This document shows, in pieces, positions 8,273-16,685 of a stretch of DNA of 64,000 nucleotides. Source of the DNA: Pseudomonadota bacterium (GTDB lineage Bacteria; Desulfobacterota; Binatia; Binatales; Binataceae); the NCBI GenBank assembly GCA_021323675.1, contig JAJPKP010000011.1:1-64000 (forward strand), written 5' to 3'. The notes beneath the pieces are model-generated. The model saw nothing but the letters and a program-made list of their open reading frames with translations, was not told the DNA's origin and searched no databases. How positions within the stretch are numbered: the stretch's first letter is position 1; each line of letters opens with the position of its first letter. The translations under genes and the position numbers were made by a program.

Positions 8273-9508
8273 TCAAGCGGAAACGGGATCGCGGAAAGGA
8301 ATGACCGATCCGCCAGCCCTGAATCGATCAAGACAATCAGCCCACCACCGCATCATCCGTACGCGTTCCTGTAGATGCTGGGCAGCGTTGTAGGCGGCGC
8401 GTACTTCGTCGCTCTCCGCGTGCGCAAGCTGGCGCTCGATGGCGTCAGGCGACCATTTGCCGGATTCGTTGAGAAGCGTCGATGCCATCCGCCGGAAGCC
8501 GTGCGCGGTCATCTGGCCGCGCTCGTAACCGAGATAACGCAGCGCTGCGCCGATTGCGTTCTCGCTCATTGGGCGCGCCGGCGTGCGGCCGGGAAAGAGA
8601 TATTTGGCCGCTCCAGTCAGCGGGTACAATTCGCGAAGAATTGCGATCGTCTGCCGCGCGAGCGGAACCAGGTGCTCGCGTCCAGCTTTCATCCGCTCGG
8701 CCGGAATCCGCCAGAAGGCATTGTCGAAATCGATCTCGCTCCATTCCGCTTTGCGAATCTCTCCTGGCCGCGCGAAGGTCAGCGCTGTGAATTTGAGGGC
8801 GCATCGCACGACGAACGAGCCCTGATAGCCGTCGATGGCGCGGATCAGAGCAGCCACGTCAGCGGGTTTGGTCAGGGCGCCGAAGTGGCGCTCGCGCTCT
8901 GGCGGCAGTGCGCCACGCAGATCCGCGCTCGGGTCCCGCGATACTCGTCCGGTTGCGATCGCATATCGGAAAACTTGCCCGCAAATTTGTTTGATGCGAT
9001 GAGCGGTCGAGATGGCGCCGCGAGCCTCGATGCGTCTCAGCACTTCGAGTAGCTGGACGGCTGTAATCTCCGTGATCGGCTTCTTGCCGAGCCATGGGAG
9101 CACATCTGCTTCGAGCCGGTGGATCACAGTCACGGCGTGTTCAGGGACCCAATTCGGAGAGAACTTCTCGAACCATTCGCGCGCCACGGCCTCAACCGAG
9201 TCCTGCGCGGAACGCTGGACGGCCGTCTGAGATGCCTTCACAGCGTGGCGCTCAGTGCTCGGGTCGATGCCTGAGCCGATCTGTTTGCGCGCGTCGTCGC
9301 GCCGCTCTCGCGCCTGCTTGAGTCCGATGCCAGGGTACACGCCAAGGGAAAGCAGCTTTTCCTTGGCGGCGAAGCGGTACTTGAGGCGCCACCATTTCTG
9401 GCCCTGCGGCGTGACCAGGAGAAACAAACCACCCCCGTCGAAAAGCTTGTAAGGCTTCTCGGCTTGTTTGGCTTGCCTGATCTTTGTCTCGGTCAAGAGG
9501 TTTATCAT
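8273..9508 (-). CDS. int: P4-type tyrosine integrase
   Basis: A 411-residue site-specific recombinase of the phage P4/prophage CP4-57 group. It has the N-terminal DUF4102-like arm-binding domain (KLFDGGGLFLLVTPQGQKWW, LSLGVYPGIGLKQAR), a core-binding domain, and the catalytic domain with Arg in ARPGEIRKAEW, the HxxR in HGFRRMAS, a second His in LAHAESDEV and the Tyr in RAAYN. Length is normal. The ATG at 9508 has AGGAG 9 bases upstream. It lies next to the 3' end of tRNA-Ser, the usual integration target of such enzymes, and transcribes away from the tRNA into the island. It probably mediated insertion of the DNA to its left. Confidence 0.93.
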   Translation of the reverse strand: MINLLTETKIRQAKQAEKPYKLFDGGGLFLLVTPQGQKWWRLKYRFAAKEKLLSLGVYPGIGLKQARERRDDARKQIGSGIDPSTERHAVKASQTAVQRSAQDSVEAVAREWFEKFSPNWVPEHAVTVIHRLEADVLPWLGKKPITEITAVQLLEVLRRIEARGAISTAHRIKQICGQVFRYAIATGRVSRDPSADLRGALPPERERHFGALTKPADVAALIRAIDGYQGSFVVRCALKFTALTFARPGEIRKAEWSEIDFDNAFWRIPAERMKAGREHLVPLARQTIAILRELYPLTGAAKYLFPGRTPARPMSENAIGAALRYLGYERGQMTAHGFRRMASTLLNESGKWSPDAIERQLAHAESDEVRAAYNAAQHLQERVRMMRWWADCLDRFRAGGSVIPFRDPVSA

Positions 9509-9509
9509 T

Positions 9510-9578
9510 GGGGGTAACTCCTGTGGCGGAGTCTTGGAAGTCGTCGGGTTACGCCCAAAGTTACCCCCGGTTACCCCC
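9510..9578. repeat. Inverted and direct copies of GTTACCCCC between int and tRNA-Ser
   Basis: GGGGGTAAC at 9510-9518 and GTTACCCCC at 9560-9568 and 9570-9578 form one inverted and one tandem direct repeat, with a partial copy (GGGTTACGCCC) near 9547. The first copy overlaps the integrase ribosome-site region. They could be arm-type integrase sites or an operator controlling int. Confidence 0.45.
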
Positions 9579-9693
9579 GGCTATCAATGGACGAGATCAG
9601 ACGATACCGAACCATCGATCACGAGAAAAGCCTGTATTTTCGAAGCTTTATTAGTTTTGCGGGTACGACACGAGACTGCATCGGACTGTCAAA

Positions 9694-9783
9694 TGGCGGA
9701 GGGGGTGGGATTCGAACCCACGAGCGACTTGCGCCGCTGCCGGTTTTCAAGACCGGTGCCTTCAACCGCTCGGCCACCCCTCC
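9694..9783 (-). tRNA. tRNA-Ser(UGA)
   Basis: The minus strand begins GGAGGGGTGGCCGAG, has the anticodon loop CTTGAAA (anticodon TGA) on a CCGGT/ACCGG stem, a long variable arm as expected for serine tRNA, the T-loop GTTCGAATC, a matching CCCCTCC acceptor strand, discriminator G and an encoded CCA. Its 3' end faces the integrase gene and is the likely attachment site. No second copy of the 3' end was found in bases 1-9500, so the other island end should be outside the window. Confidence 0.97.
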
Positions 9784-10068
9784 GATGACGAAGACGGCAG
9801 CGCCATTCTGCGCTGATGGAACCAAAATTGTGGCAGGTTCGAGATCGCTTGGAAACCTCGCATCGACCGCGAGCGTTTAGCCGACATTCACCGCGGATCC
9901 TTTGGCCGAACTCTTTTCACAAAATCAGCGGCCGCCTGCCAAGGAAGTGCTGACGGGCCCCTTCACGCGGTTTGACGAACGAGGCTCCCGCGTGCCTGAT
10001 TACCATCTGACGACAGGGTGGATACGATCGGCAGGTCCGTGGCGACCCGTTGTACGGAGGATACGGTC

Positions 10069-11307
10069 ATGGTGAACGATCTCGATCTGACCAATCTCGA
10101 TTTCTTCGTTTCCGGCGATCCCCACGCAGTATGGAGGGAGCTTCGCGCTAACGACCCGGTGCATTGGACCGAGCGGCACAACCGGCGCGGCTTCTGGTCC
10201 ATCACCAAACACGCGGATGCGCAGCGCGTGTATCGCGATCCGGCCACCTTCAGCTCGCAGGGCGGCATCGCGCTGGGCTTCGCCGACGCGCCGGATCCCG
10301 ACCAGCCCCGGATGCAATTCGGGTTCGGCCAGATGATGATCACGACCGATCCGCCGCGCCACGGACGTATGCGCCAGATGATGAATCGGCGGTTCACTCC
10401 ACGCGCGCTGGCTCCGCTCGAACCGCACGTCCGCGCTATCACCGCCGAGATCATCGACGGGGTAATCGAGCGCGGTCGCTGCGACCTGGTGGTCGAGGTG
10501 GCCGCGAAGCTTCCGACCGCGGTCATCTGCGAGATGCTCGCGGTGCCGCGCGAGGACTGGGACCTGATGTTCGCGCTCGGCAACATGACGCTGGGCAACC
10601 AGGATCCGGAATACCAGATCGACGGGTCCGCGCAGAAAACCGGCGCGCGGGCGCAGATGGAGATCTTCAACTATTTCATGAAGCTTATAGGCGAACGCCG
10701 CGCCAATCCCGGCCCCGATCTCGTCAGCGCCCTGGTGCACGGCGAAATCGACGGCGACCGCCTTGGCGACATCGAGGTGCTGTTCAACTGCTTTCTCCTG
10801 ATACTCGGCGGGCAGGAAACCACCCGCAATGCGATCACCGGCGGAATGAACGAGCTGATGCGGCGGCCGGATGATCGCGAACGCCTGCTGCGCGATCCTT
10901 CGCTGATGGGGCCGGCGATCGAAGAAATCCTGCGTTGGACCTCGCCGATCACGCATATCATGCGCACCGCGACTCGCGAGGTGGAAATCCGTGGCAAGCG
11001 GATTCGCCAGGGGGACCGCGTCGTCATCTGGAATCCATCGGGCAACCGCGACGAAGAGGTCTTCAGCGATCCGTATCGGTTCGACATTCAGCGCCATCCC
11101 AACGATCACATCGCATTCGGGTACGGCGAGCATTTCTGTCTCGGCGCGAACCTGGCTCGCGTCGAATTGCGCATCATGCTCGACGCGCTCCTGCGGCGCA
11201 TGCCCGACATGGCTCCCGCTGGTCCGGTGGAGCGTCTGCGCTCGAACCTGCTCGCCGGCATCAAGCATCTGCCGGTGACCTTCACCCCGGCCAAGGCCGC
11301 GGCCTGA
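10069..11307 (+). CDS. Cytochrome P450
   Basis: A 412-residue soluble bacterial P450 mono-oxygenase, using electrons from a ferredoxin system not encoded nearby. The I-helix oxygen-activation motif appears as LILGGQETTRNA, the K-helix ExxR as EEILR, and the haem-binding loop as AFGYGEHFCLGANLAR with the Cys ligand. Overall it resembles CYP families acting on steroids, terpenes or fatty acyl substrates. The ATG at 10069 has GGAGG 8 bases upstream; a longer frame from 10018 lacks one. The SDR gene follows after 16 bases, so a hydroxylation-oxidation pair is plausible. The substrate is unknown. Confidence 0.93.
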   Translation: MVNDLDLTNLDFFVSGDPHAVWRELRANDPVHWTERHNRRGFWSITKHADAQRVYRDPATFSSQGGIALGFADAPDPDQPRMQFGFGQMMITTDPPRHGRMRQMMNRRFTPRALAPLEPHVRAITAEIIDGVIERGRCDLVVEVAAKLPTAVICEMLAVPREDWDLMFALGNMTLGNQDPEYQIDGSAQKTGARAQMEIFNYFMKLIGERRANPGPDLVSALVHGEIDGDRLGDIEVLFNCFLLILGGQETTRNAITGGMNELMRRPDDRERLLRDPSLMGPAIEEILRWTSPITHIMRTATREVEIRGKRIRQGDRVVIWNPSGNRDEEVFSDPYRFDIQRHPNDHIAFGYGEHFCLGANLARVELRIMLDALLRRMPDMAPAGPVERLRSNLLAGIKHLPVTFTPAKAAA

Positions 11308-11323
11308 TTCGAGGAGAAGAGAC

Positions 11324-12082
11324 ATGAAGAAGCTGGAAGGGAAGATCGCTCTGATTACCGGCGCGGGATCGGGCATGGGCAAGGCCACGGCGATGCTGTT
11401 CGCGCGCGAGGGCGCAAAGATCGCCGCTGTCGATATCGATGAAAAAGCAGCCGACGAGACCGCCTCTGAAATCGAACGCGGCGGCGGCAGGGCAATCGCA
11501 ATTCGCGCCGATGTATCGATCGAAGAGGATGCGAGCCGGATGGTGGAAAGGACGATGCGGCAACTTGGCACGCCCGGCGTGGCGTTCAACAACGCCGGAA
11601 TCGAAGGGGAGTCGGCCCTGATCGGCAAGATGACGTGCGAGGCTTTCGATCGGGTGATCGCGATCAACTTGCGCGGAGTGTTCCTCGGGATGAAATACGT
11701 GCTGCCGCCGATGGTTGAGGCGGGCGGAGGGTCGATCATCAATCAGGCCTCGATTGCCGGGATGGTCGCGGTGCGCGGCGGAGCGGCTTATTGCGCGGCC
11801 AAAGCCGGAGTGATCGCGATGACGCGCGTGGCGGCGCTCGAATACGCCCGCTACAACATTCGCGTCAACTGCATTTGTCCCGGAGGAATCGAGACCGCGA
11901 TGGCCAAGCGGATCCGTCGCGGCGCGGAGCCGGACCCTAAAGCGATAAACCGCATCTCGGTGTTCGGGCGGATGGGGCAGCCGGAGGAAATCGCCAATAT
12001 GGCGCTGTTTCTCGCCAGCGGCGATGCTTCATTCGCGACCGGCGCGCCGTTCGTTGTCGACGGAGGATGGACGATCAGTTAG
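11324..12082 (+). CDS. SDR-family NAD(P)-dependent oxidoreductase
   Basis: A 252-residue classical short-chain dehydrogenase/reductase. The cofactor motif is TGAGSGMG near residue 13, followed by NNAG, a catalytic Ser in NQASIAG, and YCAAK with the catalytic Tyr and Lys. The PGGIET segment and C-terminal VDGGWTIS are typical of the 3-oxoacyl-ACP reductase/hydroxysteroid dehydrogenase type. An Asp after the second strand (AAVDID) favours NAD over NADP. It is probably co-transcribed with the P450 and may oxidise the alcohol that enzyme makes; that link is inference. Confidence 0.92.
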   Translation: MKKLEGKIALITGAGSGMGKATAMLFAREGAKIAAVDIDEKAADETASEIERGGGRAIAIRADVSIEEDASRMVERTMRQLGTPGVAFNNAGIEGESALIGKMTCEAFDRVIAINLRGVFLGMKYVLPPMVEAGGGSIINQASIAGMVAVRGGAAYCAAKAGVIAMTRVAALEYARYNIRVNCICPGGIETAMAKRIRRGAEPDPKAINRISVFGRMGQPEEIANMALFLASGDASFATGAPFVVDGGWTIS

Positions 12083-12128
12083 CGCGACGATTCTCCGCGG
12101 ACTGCTGCCTGTCCAGGCGTGGCACGCG

Positions 12129-12872
12129 CTAGCGGTTCAGGAAGACAATCACACCGGAGACGACGAGTGCGAGACCCGCAGTCGCGGCGACCACGCGCGG
12201 GTAGGGCAGAAGTTTCTCCAGCAGCACGAATACCGTGATCGCCGCGACCCACACGAGGTTCATTACGCCCGCGACAAACAGCAACACCATGAGCATCCAG
12301 CAGCATCCCAGGCACAAGACGCCGTGTTGGATTCCCATCCGGAGCGCGCCTGCCGCCCCGTCGCGCCATCGTGTCAAAAAGAACGCCGCCGGCGACTGGC
12401 AGTGTCTCAGGCAAACGGTTTTCCACGGCGTGAATTGATAAATGCCCGCGCCAATCAGCACTAAAGCGCCCGCGACGGGGACCAGGGCCAGCGCGTTGGT
12501 CAGGATCGACGCCCGTATCAGCAGGAACTGGGCGATAGTCGCTGCCACGCTGAATGCGGTCCAGACCGCGAGATAGCCAGCCGCGAACATCCACGTCCAA
12601 AAGAAACTCGCATTGTCGCGTCCCCCGGCGATTTTGGAATAGGTGAGAATCATCGGGCTGGCGCTCGGCAGCATCATCGCCACCATCATCACCGTCCACA
12701 TCAGAAAGGCGATCGTGAAATCCACGACCGGAGAGGGCAGCGGCGCGACGATACGCGCGGCGAGGTCGCCGAAGTCCGCCGGCGTCATCGGCATCCTGAC
12801 CAGGTAAAGCCAGGCCAGAGCGCTGATCGCCGCGATCTCGATCAGTATGTAAGCGCGATCGCGAACCGCCAT
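12129..12872 (-). CDS. DUF2182 integral membrane protein
   Basis: A 247-residue multi-pass membrane protein of the DUF2182 family (predicted metal-binding membrane proteins). It shows the family's MWTVMMVAMMLPSASPMIL segment near residue 60, a GIYQFTPWKTVCLRHCQSP motif in the middle, and HGVLCLGCCWMLM near residue 185, with conserved Cys and Met residues that may bind metal. About six hydrophobic spans are visible. It lies about 30 bases downstream of the DUF1326 gene, and the two families are often neighbours. The biochemical role is not established. Confidence 0.85.
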   Translation of the reverse strand: MAVRDRAYILIEIAAISALAWLYLVRMPMTPADFGDLAARIVAPLPSPVVDFTIAFLMWTVMMVAMMLPSASPMILTYSKIAGGRDNASFFWTWMFAAGYLAVWTAFSVAATIAQFLLIRASILTNALALVPVAGALVLIGAGIYQFTPWKTVCLRHCQSPAAFFLTRWRDGAAGALRMGIQHGVLCLGCCWMLMVLLFVAGVMNLVWVAAITVFVLLEKLLPYPRVVAATAGLALVVSGVIVFLNR

Positions 12873-12902
12873 CTTCGGCAGGGGCCGCCCCGTCCGCCTC
12901 GG

Positions 12903-13514
12903 TTATGCGTTGGACCAGTTGATTCGCGAAAAATGACCGTTGCGCCCTGAATTCTCGAAGGCCAGACCGTGGTCGCTGAACCGGCTCGATGCGCCTTTCG
13001 CGGCGGCGAGCCTGGTGGAGTACGGATGGGGAACGTTATCGAGCCATACGGTTTCTCTGCCGGCGCCGCTGACCCCTTCCACGGTGACCTCGGTTACATT
13101 TGCGATGGAGACCGTTCGAGTCTTGCCGCTCGCGCTGAAGCTGATGGGCGCGGCTTTGGTTGGGAGCAGCTTCGAGATCATTGGGCCGAACAGCGAAGGC
13201 GGTCCCCCGGCCGCGCCTGTGAAGATCCGTTCCAATGCGGCGCGCTGATCCGGGTTCGCACGATCATCGACGTACACGGCGAGCGTGCCGCCGCCGGCCG
13301 TCATCACGCCGGGAGTGGTCAGGGCCTGAACGGCATTCAGACCGGAGAGATCGACGCTACCGTAGTTTCCTTTTTCAATATGAAAAGCGAGCACGACGTC
13401 GCAATGGCCCTCGGTCGGGCGGCTGCCGAAAAGGAGGCAGGGGCAGAGAAATTCACAGTTGCATGACTCGAAGTACTCACCGTCGATCTTCCATCGAGTT
13501 GTCTGAGCGCTCAT
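12903..13514 (-). CDS. DUF1326 domain protein
   Basis: A 203-residue soluble protein with the DUF1326 hallmarks: an N-terminal EYFESCNCEFLCPCLL Cys-rich motif, then AFHIEKGNYG and LAVYVDDRANPDQRAALERIF. The family has no settled function; the Cys cluster suggests metal or redox chemistry. It overlaps the upstream DUF3109-like gene by 38 bases and is followed by DUF2182, giving a compact three-gene unit whose members all carry conserved cysteines. The ATG at 13514 is the natural start because the Cys motif begins about 16 residues later. Confidence 0.85.
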   Translation of the reverse strand: MSAQTTRWKIDGEYFESCNCEFLCPCLLFGSRPTEGHCDVVLAFHIEKGNYGSVDLSGLNAVQALTTPGVMTAGGGTLAVYVDDRANPDQRAALERIFTGAAGGPPSLFGPMISKLLPTKAAPISFSASGKTRTVSIANVTEVTVEGVSGAGRETVWLDNVPHPYSTRLAAAKGASSRFSDHGLAFENSGRNGHFSRINWSNA

Positions 13515-14274
13515 GGGAACCTCCGGTTGCTTTGCGTCTGTGTTGCTCGAATTCGTTGGCGGCGGATACCAGGTGCTGGAAGAAGTCCTTGCCGAACCCG
13601 ACCTCGATCGCCGTGCGGCATTCCATGAACATCGGGTCGCCCTTTTTCATCCTGAGGCACGGGAGCTGGGTGTCCTTTTCGCCTTCCAGCAGGTCGCCGG
13701 TTTCATCGGAAATCGCCGTCAACAAGGTATCGCCGTTTTCAAATCGATAGACAACCACGGGAAAGAACACGCAGGTCAGCGTCTTGATCGACGGCACGGG
13801 GACGCCCCTCTCGAGCGCCAGCGAGTGAATGCCGCAGCGCAACTGTCCTTGCCCATCGCGATATGAAAACGCGCAGCGCCCTCTCTCCTTGGCGAGCTCG
13901 ATCGAGTGGGACTCGATAAAGAATTCGTTGATGTCGCGGCCGGGACGGACGCGATCGCCTTCGTAGCGGCTGAGAAGTTCGATGATCGCGTCCGCGTTCG
14001 CCACGATCTTCTGCTTCTCTTCCGGAGTGATCTCGACCTGGTAGTCCGTACAACACGATTCGGTCGTCGAGTCGCGATCGATCGCGGCGCACGTTCGCGT
14101 GTCGCACTTAAAGCGCGTTTCGAACATCGCGCCGCAATCCACCATAATGCCGTCTATCTCCCGCAGCAGGCCGCGTTCCTTGAGCGACGCGATGTAGCGG
14201 CGCCACGGAGCCTCGTTGTAATCGCGAAGCCATCGGTCGAGTGCTCCGGTAACAGGGGGTTGGATAGTGCTCAT
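13477..14274 (-). CDS. Cysteine-cluster protein (DUF3109/YkgJ-like)
   Basis: A 265-residue protein rich in ordered cysteines: FKCDTRTCAA, then CC about 15 residues on, GRCAFSY, LRCGIHSLALERG and TLTCVFFPVVV. This matches the layout of DUF3109, related to YkgJ-type putative Fe-S or zinc cluster proteins (Cys-x-Leu-x-Cys, CAI, CHLFP). The ATG at 14274 is chosen because the upstream 46 residues of the open frame do not fit the family. It overlaps the DUF1326 start by 38 bases, suggesting translational coupling. It may load or protect a metal centre; that is inference. Confidence 0.7.
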   Translation of the reverse strand: MSTIQPPVTGALDRWLRDYNEAPWRRYIASLKERGLLREIDGIMVDCGAMFETRFKCDTRTCAAIDRDSTTESCCTDYQVEITPEEKQKIVANADAIIELLSRYEGDRVRPGRDINEFFIESHSIELAKERGRCAFSYRDGQGQLRCGIHSLALERGVPVPSIKTLTCVFFPVVVYRFENGDTLLTAISDETGDLLEGEKDTQLPCLRMKKGDPMFMECRTAIEVGFGKDFFQHLVSAANEFEQHRRKATGGSHERSDNSMEDRR

Positions 14275-14393
14275 AAAAAGATTCGCTTTCTCGCGCTCAG
14301 GCTTCGGAGAACTTTCGCACGTCTGAAGGAAAATAGCGACGAACGGCGCTGCCAGTCTCTCGTGCGGACAACCAGCCAGACCCATCCAGAGAG

Positions 14394-15197
14394 CTACCGA
14401 TTGCGCCACCACTCCTTGATCTCGCGCCGAAGCGCGCGGCGCCTGTGTTTCAGGTTAAGGAACACGTCGTCATAGATGAATTTGCGCACAGCGAAGCTCG
14501 GCCCGCCGAGACCGGCGAGATCCGGCTCGCCCTGCCTCCGATAGCGCAACATCTGGATGCCGTTCCACCATGTCGGGTGATGGTTTCGCGGGGTGCGAAG
14601 ATTCAAAACGAGCTCGAACCCGCGCACCTGGCGCGCGATCAGGCTGTCAGCCGCGCGCGCCGCGCGCTTGTTGGTGTCGTCAACTATGATTACCGCGTCG
14701 GCCGAGAAATGGGGCAATGCGCATCGCAGCCCGTCGTACTGGTCCTCGAAGGAATGGCCTCCGTCATAGAAGTATGCGCCGATGCGCGCGGGTTGCCACG
14801 GCGCCTTTTGCAAGAATTCGCGAAAGTCCATGTCGAAGAACTGGACCTGCCCGGGAGGAGTGTATTGCCGCAAGGTCTGTTGCAGCGACTCCGCCGCCCC
14901 ATCGAACTGCGAGAAATTGTCGCAAGCGAACATCCGATGCGCGGAATTGCCCAGCGCCGCGCCCACCAGGCTGGCGCCCTTGTAGCATCCGACCTCGACA
15001 TAGACCTCGTCTGGTTCGAGCGAGGCGACCGCGAGGTTGAGCAGCTTGAGCTTGTTCTCGGTTGCCATTCCCGGAACATCGGCAAGCACGTTTGCGAGAT
15101 CGCGATTTTGGGGGCTGCGCGATTTTTCCAGGCGTCCGCGATCGTCAAACTCGGGCCACTCGGCGTGGCAACGCTCGATAAATTCAGCGAACCGCAT
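14394..15197 (-). CDS. Class I SAM-dependent methyltransferase (Methyltransf_24-like)
   Basis: A 267-residue protein with a Rossmann methyltransferase core: EVYVEVGCYKGASLVGAAL (motif I) near residue 75, FACDNFSQFDG (motif II), FFDMDFREFL, and IGAYFYDGGHSFEDQYDGL followed by VIIVDDTN. This is the arrangement seen in Methyltransf_24 and cephalosporin-hydroxylase-like proteins, often linked to sugar or antibiotic modification. The ATG at 15197 avoids overlap with the lipoprotein gene, although no clear ribosome site is present. The basic C-terminus (KHRRRALRREIKEWWRNR) may contact membrane or nucleic acid. The substrate is unknown. Confidence 0.75.
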   Translation of the reverse strand: MRFAEFIERCHAEWPEFDDRGRLEKSRSPQNRDLANVLADVPGMATENKLKLLNLAVASLEPDEVYVEVGCYKGASLVGAALGNSAHRMFACDNFSQFDGAAESLQQTLRQYTPPGQVQFFDMDFREFLQKAPWQPARIGAYFYDGGHSFEDQYDGLRCALPHFSADAVIIVDDTNKRAARAADSLIARQVRGFELVLNLRTPRNHHPTWWNGIQMLRYRRQGEPDLAGLGGPSFAVRKFIYDDVFLNLKHRRRALRREIKEWWRNR

Positions 15198-15216
15198 GGC
15201 TGAACAAAGCGGCGGT

Positions 15217-15723
15217 CTACGGATAGTAGAAGCCGGGTCCGACCCAGCCCATGCCGCCGTAGGGATTGAATTCCTCGATTTGCGCGTCGATCTCCTCCTG
15301 GCGCGCCGCTTCGAGGTCGTTTCGCGCGGTCTGATTCTCCTGCTGTTCCCACTTCTGCTGCAGCGACATCTGTTCGTAGCGCTGATAGGCCATCTCCGAG
15401 CCAAGATACAGGCACTTGCAGTAGTTGGGGTCGGCCATCCAATAGTGCAGCTTTCCGGTCTTTCCGACGTAGTAGGACAGTTTCAAGGGAGGGAGGTTGG
15501 CGATCTGCTGCTGGCGGTGAGGAGTGTCCGCCGGCAACATCACGAATCCCGCCGCTGCGAGCATCGGCTCCATCTGCGCCGCCTTCTGCTCCGGAGTCGG
15601 CTTGCCCTCATCGTTCAGGCTCTTCAGATCCGAGCCGACGCTCGAACAGGCCGAGACGCAGGCTCCAAGGAGAAGCGCCATGGCAAGGCGCGTTACTATA
15701 TCGAAACCGGAATTGAACCGCAT
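15217..15723 (-). CDS. Predicted lipoprotein, coiled-coil-like
   Basis: A 168-residue secreted protein with a type II signal: hydrophobic MALLLGACVSACSS with lipobox Cys at about residues 22-26. The mature part has a LPPLKLSYYVGKTGKLHYWMADPNYCKCLYLG segment, then a Gln/Glu-rich helical stretch (QQKWEQQENQTARNDLEAARQEE) and a Gly/Tyr-rich tail ending GFYYP. I do not recognise a named family, though similar small lipoproteins occur in proteobacteria. It lies 19 bases upstream of the methyltransferase on the same strand. Confidence 0.7.
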   Translation of the reverse strand: MRFNSGFDIVTRLAMALLLGACVSACSSVGSDLKSLNDEGKPTPEQKAAQMEPMLAAAGFVMLPADTPHRQQQIANLPPLKLSYYVGKTGKLHYWMADPNYCKCLYLGSEMAYQRYEQMSLQQKWEQQENQTARNDLEAARQEEIDAQIEEFNPYGGMGWVGPGFYYP

Positions 15724-15807
15724 TCAGAAATGGTGCCGATCGATTTTGCGGTCGCTATTGTCCCTGCGGCGAGCCAAATACGCAAGCCGCCTGCCTCAAA
15801 ATAAAAG

Positions 15808-15839
15808 GTCCGGTGCGAACCCGATCGTTCGCACCGGAC
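15808..15839 (-). terminator. Intrinsic terminator with a perfect 13-bp stem
   Basis: Arms at 15808-15820 and 15827-15839 are perfectly complementary over 13 bases with a 6-base loop. On the minus strand the stem is followed by CCTTTTATTT, so it should terminate the tandem-repeat protein gene that ends at 15868. Confidence 0.8.
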
Positions 15840-15867
15840 TTCGAATCCTGTTGTCCTCGAGCGCCGG

Positions 15868-16530
15868 CTAGGGAAGGCTGTTGGTTGCGTTCCCGCTGGC
15901 GTCGAACAGAGTGAGCGCTCCCGCGCCGTCCGAATTAAGCGTCAGAGTAGCGCGAGTTACGCCGTTGGTTCCGAGCAAGGCCAATCCCGGCCTCCCATCC
16001 GCGGTCACATCCATCCCGATACGACTGCCGGCGGCATCGCCCATCCGGAAGGTCGGTGTGCCGTCGGAAGCTACCTCCAAAGAAGCGCGCGGCTTGCCGT
16101 CCTTGTCCATGATCTCGATTCCAGCATGACCGTCCTGCGTTATTCCGAGAGCCAGCAGAGGATCGCCTTGCGAATTGAACATCCTGATTCGGGGCGTCTG
16201 GGCGCTGTATGCCACCTCGACCCGAGCTTTGCCCGTCTTGTCGTAGATTCCAAGCCCAGGCGCGCCGTCGGCCGCGACTCCAAGGCCGGCGCGCAACACG
16301 CCGGAATCATCCATTATCGCGAGCTGCGCAACGCCCTTGTCGGTAAGGTCGAGAGCGGCGCGGGTCTTGCCGGCATTGTCGAGCAGAACGAACTTGTGCG
16401 CGGATATCATCTTTGGCGCGGCTGCGGCCTCGACCGTTGCCGCGCTGATGAAATAGCCCGCAACGGCGCCGCCGAATGCTGCCGCGACGAAGGCCATCGC
16501 CAGAATCCCGAAACGTTCTCTGGTCATCAT
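15868..16530 (-). CDS. Secreted/membrane-anchored protein with seven beta-rich tandem repeats
   Basis: A 220-residue protein with an N-terminal signal or anchor (ILAMAFVAAAFGGAVAGYFI, about residues 8-27). About seven repeats of 22-23 residues follow, each starting Asp/Asn-x-x-Gly-(Lys)-x-Arg-Ala and carrying a later DG-x-P-x-(hydrophobic) turn. Examples are DKDGKPRASLEVASDGTPTF and DDSGVLRAGLGVAADGAPGL. The alternating pattern suggests stacked beta-hairpins. The start is the ATG pair at 16530/16527 with AAGGGAGA upstream; an open frame continues further but is not protein-like. A strong terminator follows. Function is unknown; an adhesive or cell-surface role is possible. Confidence 0.75.
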   Translation of the reverse strand: MMTRERFGILAMAFVAAAFGGAVAGYFISAATVEAAAAPKMISAHKFVLLDNAGKTRAALDLTDKGVAQLAIMDDSGVLRAGLGVAADGAPGLGIYDKTGKARVEVAYSAQTPRIRMFNSQGDPLLALGITQDGHAGIEIMDKDGKPRASLEVASDGTPTFRMGDAAGSRIGMDVTADGRPGLALLGTNGVTRATLTLNSDGAGALTLFDASGNATNSLP

Positions 16531-16685
16531 GTTTAGGTCTCCCTTCGGGCGCGATTGTGTTCCAAGAAACTTAGCATCGACCTTACTGAACGTCCAAAGC
16601 GAAATGCGCCGCGCGAGCCCGTTTGCTTCCACAGCGGCGGAGCAGTGCGCGGATGAATGATCAGGGCCATTCTCGCGGCGCTCCG

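Noticed and set aside
10000..11742. A 580-codon minus-strand open frame
   Set aside because: It runs opposite the P450 and SDR genes, both of which carry diagnostic motifs.
15841..15850. TTCGAATCC resembling a tRNA T-loop
   Set aside because: No acceptor, D or anticodon stem surrounds it; the position is explained by the 13-bp terminator hairpin beside it.
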